From Pantoea dispersa (lineage in GTDB: Bacteria; Pseudomonadota; Gammaproteobacteria; Enterobacterales; Enterobacteriaceae), in assembly GCF_014155765.1 (NCBI RefSeq), contig NZ_SCKT01000005.1, positions 1 through 64,000 on the forward strand: a stretch of 64,000 nt of DNA, written 5' to 3'. Positions 61,081-64,000 of the stretch are shown here, in pieces; within the stretch, counting starts at the first letter, position 1; the number at the start of each line of letters is the position of its first letter. The position numbers and the translations under genes are program-made. Under the pieces are notes generated by a model. That model was not told the origin of the DNA. It did not search any database and worked only from the letters and a program-made list of their open reading frames with translations.

Positions 61081-61815
61081 ATGAGTGAAATAATTTTTGG
61101 CATTCACGCCGTGCAGGCGCTGCTGGAGCGTGATCCCCAGCGTTTTCAGGAAGTCTTTATCCTTAAAGGCCGCGATGACCGCCGCCTGCAGCCGCTGATC
61201 GCCGCACTGGAAGCTCAGGGAATTGTGATTCAGCTGGCCAACCGCCAGTGGCTCGACGGCCAGGTCGAAGGCGGCGTGCACCAGGGTATCGTGGCGCGCG
61301 TTAAGCCGGGTAAAAACTATCAGGAAGGCGATCTGCCGGATTTGCTGGCTTCACTGGATCAGCCGTTCCTGCTGATTCTGGATGGCGTCACCGATCCGCA
61401 TAACCTGGGTGCCTGCCTGCGCAGCGCCGATGCGGCGGGTGTGCATGCGGTGATCGTGCCGAAAGACCGTTCGGCACCGCTTAACGCCACGGCGAAAAAA
61501 GTCGCCAGCGGGGCGGCGGAAAACGTGCCGCTGATTCGCGTCACCAATCTGGCGCGCACCATGCGTCTGCTGCAGGAGTACAACGTCTGGATCGTCGGCA
61601 CGGCCGGTGAAGCAGACCACACGCTGTATCAGAGCAAAATGACCGGCGCGATGGCGCTGGTGATGGGTGCGGAAGGAGAAGGCATGCGCCGCCTGACGCG
61701 CGAACACTGCGATGAGCTGATCAGCATCCCGATGGCCGGCAGCGTCTCTTCCCTCAACGTTTCGGTGGCCACCGGCGTTTGTCTGTTCGAAGCGGTGCGT
61801 CAGCGCCAGGCGTGA
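61081..61815 (+). CDS. rlmB: 23S rRNA (guanosine-2'-O-)-methyltransferase RlmB
   Basis: A 244-residue SpoU-family enzyme that methylates G2251 in the peptidyl-transferase P-loop of 23S rRNA. The N-terminal substrate domain ([31 protein letters not shown]) precedes the trefoil-knot domain: motif 1 [20 protein letters not shown] near residue 103, motif 2 [13 protein letters not shown] near 195, and motif 3 [22 protein letters not shown] near 219. I chose the ATG at 61081; an in-frame TTG four codons upstream is possible. rnr-rlmB order is as in E. coli. Confidence 0.96.
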   Translation: MSEIIFGIHAVQALLERDPQRFQEVFILKGRDDRRLQPLIAALEAQGIVIQLANRQWLDGQVEGGVHQGIVARVKPGKNYQEGDLPDLLASLDQPFLLILDGVTDPHNLGACLRSADAAGVHAVIVPKDRSAPLNATAKKVASGAAENVPLIRVTNLARTMRLLQEYNVWIVGTAGEADHTLYQSKMTGAMALVMGAEGEGMRRLTREHCDELISIPMAGSVSSLNVSVATGVCLFEAVRQRQA

Positions 61816-61910
61816 TCGCCGCCGCAAAACCTCAGCTGTACCAGGCATAACTGCACATCCTCTCCATACTTATAGCCACATCAGTACGGGCAACAGGAGA
61901 GGAGAGTGCC

Positions 61911-63539
61911 ATGGCCTGGACCACTCACAGCGTATTCAATCAACCATCTCCGCTCAGCAACAGCAATCTCTTCACCGGCGACAGCGCGCTGTGCGAGGCG
62001 GTGGTGCGTGAAGGGGCCGGCTGGGACCGCGAATGGCTGGCGTCCGTTGGCCTGCAGCTCGGCAGCGCGGAGTCACTGGAATTAGGTCGCCTGGCCAATG
62101 CACAGCCGCCGGAGCTGCTGCGTTACGACGCGCGCGGTGAGCGGCTCGACGAGGTGCGCTTCCATCCTGCCTGGCATCTGCTGATGCAGGGCGTGTGCGC
62201 CAGCCGGTTACATAACCTGAGCTGGCAGCCTGACGTGCAGGGCAGCGCCATGGTGGCGCGCGCGGCGCGTTTCATTCTGCATGCGCAGGTGGAAGCCGGT
62301 TCGCTCTGCCCGGTAACCATGACTCACGCCGCGATCCCGCTGCTGCAAACCCATCTGCCCGCTCCCTACGCCGACTGGCACGATCGACTGCTGAGCGATC
62401 GGTATGATGCGCATCATCTGCCCGGCAGCCAGAAGCGCGGCCTGCTGATTGGCATGGGCATGACGGAGAAGCAGGGCGGCACCGATGTGCTGAGCAACAC
62501 CACACGCGCCGAACCGCCTGGCACGCGTGCGCCGGGCGAACCCTGGCGCATCACCGGGCACAAGTGGTTCTTCTCGGTGCCGCAAAGCGACGCGCACCTG
62601 ATTCTGGCGCAGACCGCCGCCGGGCTGAGCTGCTTCTTTCTGCCGCGCCTGCTGCCGGACGGCACGCGCAACGCCATTCGTCTTGAACGCCTGAAAGACA
62701 AGCTGGGCAACCGCGCCAATGCCAGTGCCGAAGTGGAGTTTCAGGATGCCTTCGGCTGGTTGCTGGGTGAGGAGGGCGATGGTGTGCGGCTGATCCTGAA
62801 AATGGGCGGTTTGACGCGCTTTGACTGCGCGCTCGGCAGCCATGGCCAGATGCGACGCGCGCTGGCGATTGCGCTGCATCACGCCGGTCAGCGCCAGGTG
62901 ATGGGCAAAAGCCTTAGCGATCAGCCGCTGATGCGCGCGGTTCTGGCGCAGCAGGCACTGCAGCTGGAAGGACAAACCGCGCTGCTGCTGCGTCTGGCGC
63001 GCGCCTGGTCAACGCCGGCCAGCGCGCATGAACGGCTGTATGCACGCCTGTTCACCCCGGCGGCCAAGTTCGTGATCTGCAAAGCCGGTATGCCATTTGT
63101 GGCTGAAGCCATGGAGGTGCTGGGCGGCATTGGCTACTGCGAAGAGAGTGAACTGCCGCGCCTGTATCGCGAGATGCCGGTGAACAGCATCTGGGAGGGC
63201 TCGGGTAACGTGATGTGCCTGGATGTGCTGCGTGTACTGGGACGGCATGCAGAGGTGCTTAGCATGCTGCAGGATGAGTTTGATGCGGTGAAGGGCAGCA
63301 ATCGCCACTTCGATCGCTGCTGGCGTCAGCTGCGGCTACAGCTTGGCAACCTGCGCGAAGAGCAGGCACGGCAGGTCAGCGACATGCTGATTCGGCTGGC
63401 GAGTGCCGCGGTGCTGCTGAAGGCGGCAGAACCGCCGCTGGCGGATAGCTGGTGCGCGCGTTATCTCTCATCGCGCCCGGCACAGGCGCTGAGTGATGAT
63501 CTGAGTGCACGCTTACTGCAGCGCGCTACTGCCGCCTGA
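61911..63539 (+). CDS. aidB: Acyl-CoA dehydrogenase-like adaptive response protein AidB
   Basis: A 542-residue FAD protein of the acyl-CoA dehydrogenase superfamily, part of the adaptive response to alkylation in E. coli, where it binds DNA and is induced by Ada. FAD and active-site segments are GMGMTEKQGGTDVLSNTTRAE near residue 182 and PAAKFVICKAGMPFVAEAMEVLGGIGYCEESELPRLYREMPVNSIWEGSGNVM near 385. The C-terminal helical DNA-binding domain (about 440-540) is the most divergent part from E. coli. Its last 27 bases overlap the 3' end of convergent bsmA. I saw no clear Ada box upstream. Confidence 0.94.
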   Translation: MAWTTHSVFNQPSPLSNSNLFTGDSALCEAVVREGAGWDREWLASVGLQLGSAESLELGRLANAQPPELLRYDARGERLDEVRFHPAWHLLMQGVCASRLHNLSWQPDVQGSAMVARAARFILHAQVEAGSLCPVTMTHAAIPLLQTHLPAPYADWHDRLLSDRYDAHHLPGSQKRGLLIGMGMTEKQGGTDVLSNTTRAEPPGTRAPGEPWRITGHKWFFSVPQSDAHLILAQTAAGLSCFFLPRLLPDGTRNAIRLERLKDKLGNRANASAEVEFQDAFGWLLGEEGDGVRLILKMGGLTRFDCALGSHGQMRRALAIALHHAGQRQVMGKSLSDQPLMRAVLAQQALQLEGQTALLLRLARAWSTPASAHERLYARLFTPAAKFVICKAGMPFVAEAMEVLGGIGYCEESELPRLYREMPVNSIWEGSGNVMCLDVLRVLGRHAEVLSMLQDEFDAVKGSNRHFDRCWRQLRLQLGNLREEQARQVSDMLIRLASAAVLLKAAEPPLADSWCARYLSSRPAQALSDDLSARLLQRATAA

Positions 63540-63839
63540 GGGCGCGCCGTACAGAATGGCGGTGGCATACCAGAAGCCAGGCATGGTGGTCTCATCGACC
63601 ATCAGGATCTGATAGTAAACCGCACCGCTCTGATTGGCGCGTGCAGCGATCGCGCGCTGCACATCATCCGGCGAGCCGCGTGAATGGGCGCTGACGGTGC
63701 CAAGCTTCGGCAGGCCATAGCTTTGCGCGCGGGTGATCTCCTGCGCCTGAGTGGTGGGCGCTGGCGGGGGTTGTGGCGTGGTGTGCAGTGCGGCACAGCC
63801 GCTCAGCAGCAGGCCCAGCAGCAGAATAAGCGTACGCAT
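63513..63839 (-). CDS. bsmA: Biofilm/peroxide-resistance lipoprotein BsmA (DUF1471)
   Basis: A 108-residue putative lipoprotein. The lipobox LLLSGC places the acylated Cys near residue 15, followed by a Pro/Thr-rich linker (about 19-32) and a DUF1471 domain (AQSYGLPKLGTVSAHSRGSPDDVQRAIAARANQSGAVYYQILMVDET). It is the position and family of E. coli BsmA (YjfO), linked to biofilm stress and peroxide tolerance. Unlike the three yhcN-type proteins in this window it is lipidated. It overlaps aidB by 27 bases tail to tail. Confidence 0.88.
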   Translation of the reverse strand: MRTLILLLGLLLSGCAALHTTPQPPPAPTTQAQEITRAQSYGLPKLGTVSAHSRGSPDDVQRAIAARANQSGAVYYQILMVDETTMPGFWYATAILYGAPSGGSSALQ

Positions 63840-63894
63840 GGTGGCTCCGGAAAACAGGCAGATGACTCAAGTGTAAGCCATCTGCCCCGGCTCA

Positions 63895-64000
63895 TCAGTC
63901 GTTGAGACGGAAAATACTCACCAGCTGGGTCAGATGATGGCCTTTCTGACTCAGGTGCTGCGCCGTGTGCTCGGACTGGTTAATCATGTCGCTGCTCTGA
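63895..64000 (-). CDS. Methyl-accepting chemotaxis protein, C-terminal end (window-edge partial)
   Basis: The minus strand reads an open frame into the window edge, and its 34 visible residues run QSSDMINQSEHTAQHL... to LTQLVSIFRLND and a stop. The heptad pattern with TAQHLSQKGHHLTQLVSIFRL is the end of the cytoplasmic methylation helix of a chemoreceptor (typical ending A-x-x-L-x-x-L-V-x-x-F-x-L). No CheR-docking pentapeptide (NWETF type) follows, so it is a tail-less receptor. Ligand and N-terminus are outside the window. Confidence 0.8.
   Translation of the reverse strand, partial: QSSDMINQSEHTAQHLSQKGHHLTQLVSIFRLND

Overview
The window is a gene-dense, moderately GC-rich stretch of a gammaproteobacterial chromosome. 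Nearly every gene has a close counterpart in Escherichia coli. The overall gene order, a periplasmic alpha-carbonic anhydrase between prmA and dusB, msrPQ beside csrD, and three tandem yhcN-type genes point to Enterobacterales, most likely Erwiniaceae (Pantoea, Erwinia, Mixta or a relative). The genus is an inference from gene content and remembered homologues; no search was run. I saw no insertion sequence, prophage, CRISPR array or toxin-antitoxin pair.

Layout. (1) 1-446 is the end of an rrn operon (5S, tRNA-Thr, 5S), laid out like E. coli rrnD. (2) 446-4602 is a polar amino-acid ABC transporter (yhdWXYZ type) on the minus strand, with a near-perfect sigma-54 promoter. (3) 5140-14445 is a minus-strand run: dusB-fis with its stringent-type promoter, an alpha-carbonic anhydrase, prmA, panF-yhdT, aroQ-accB-accC and msrPQ. 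(4) 14752-27278 is a plus-strand run for cell shape and envelope: csrD, mreBCD, maf, rng, yhdP and tldD. (5) 27605-33737 holds the aaeR/aaeXAB aromatic-acid efflux locus, followed on the same strand by an aldehyde dehydrogenase and a barstar-like protein. (6) 33797-35750 holds three yhcN paralogues and argR; mdh is divergent from argR. (7) At 37.1 kb mdh meets mscM tail to tail. In E. coli these genes lie far apart (about 73 and 94 min), so this is a rearrangement junction relative to E. coli.

(8) 37153-63839 follows the E. coli 94-95 min region: psd-mscM, rsgA, orn, three tRNA-Gly genes, a DnaA-box cluster in the position of E. coli datA, queG, nnr-tsaE-amiB-mutL-miaA-hfq-hflX-hflK-hflC, yjeT, purA, nsrR-rnr-rlmB, aidB and bsmA. 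(9) The window ends in the 3' end of a chemotaxis receptor gene.

How the genes work together. Several operons join envelope and growth functions: MreBCD with CsrD; Psd with the channel MscM; and the hfq superoperon, which links tRNA modification, RNA chaperoning, ribosome rescue and FtsH control. The most useful observations are regulatory or structural: the sigma-54 promoter, the datA-like DnaA-box cluster, an inverted repeat between aaeR and aaeX, a shortened Fe-S cysteine loop in NsrR, the yhcN array, and several strong palindromes without a clear role. No wholly new multi-gene system is evident.
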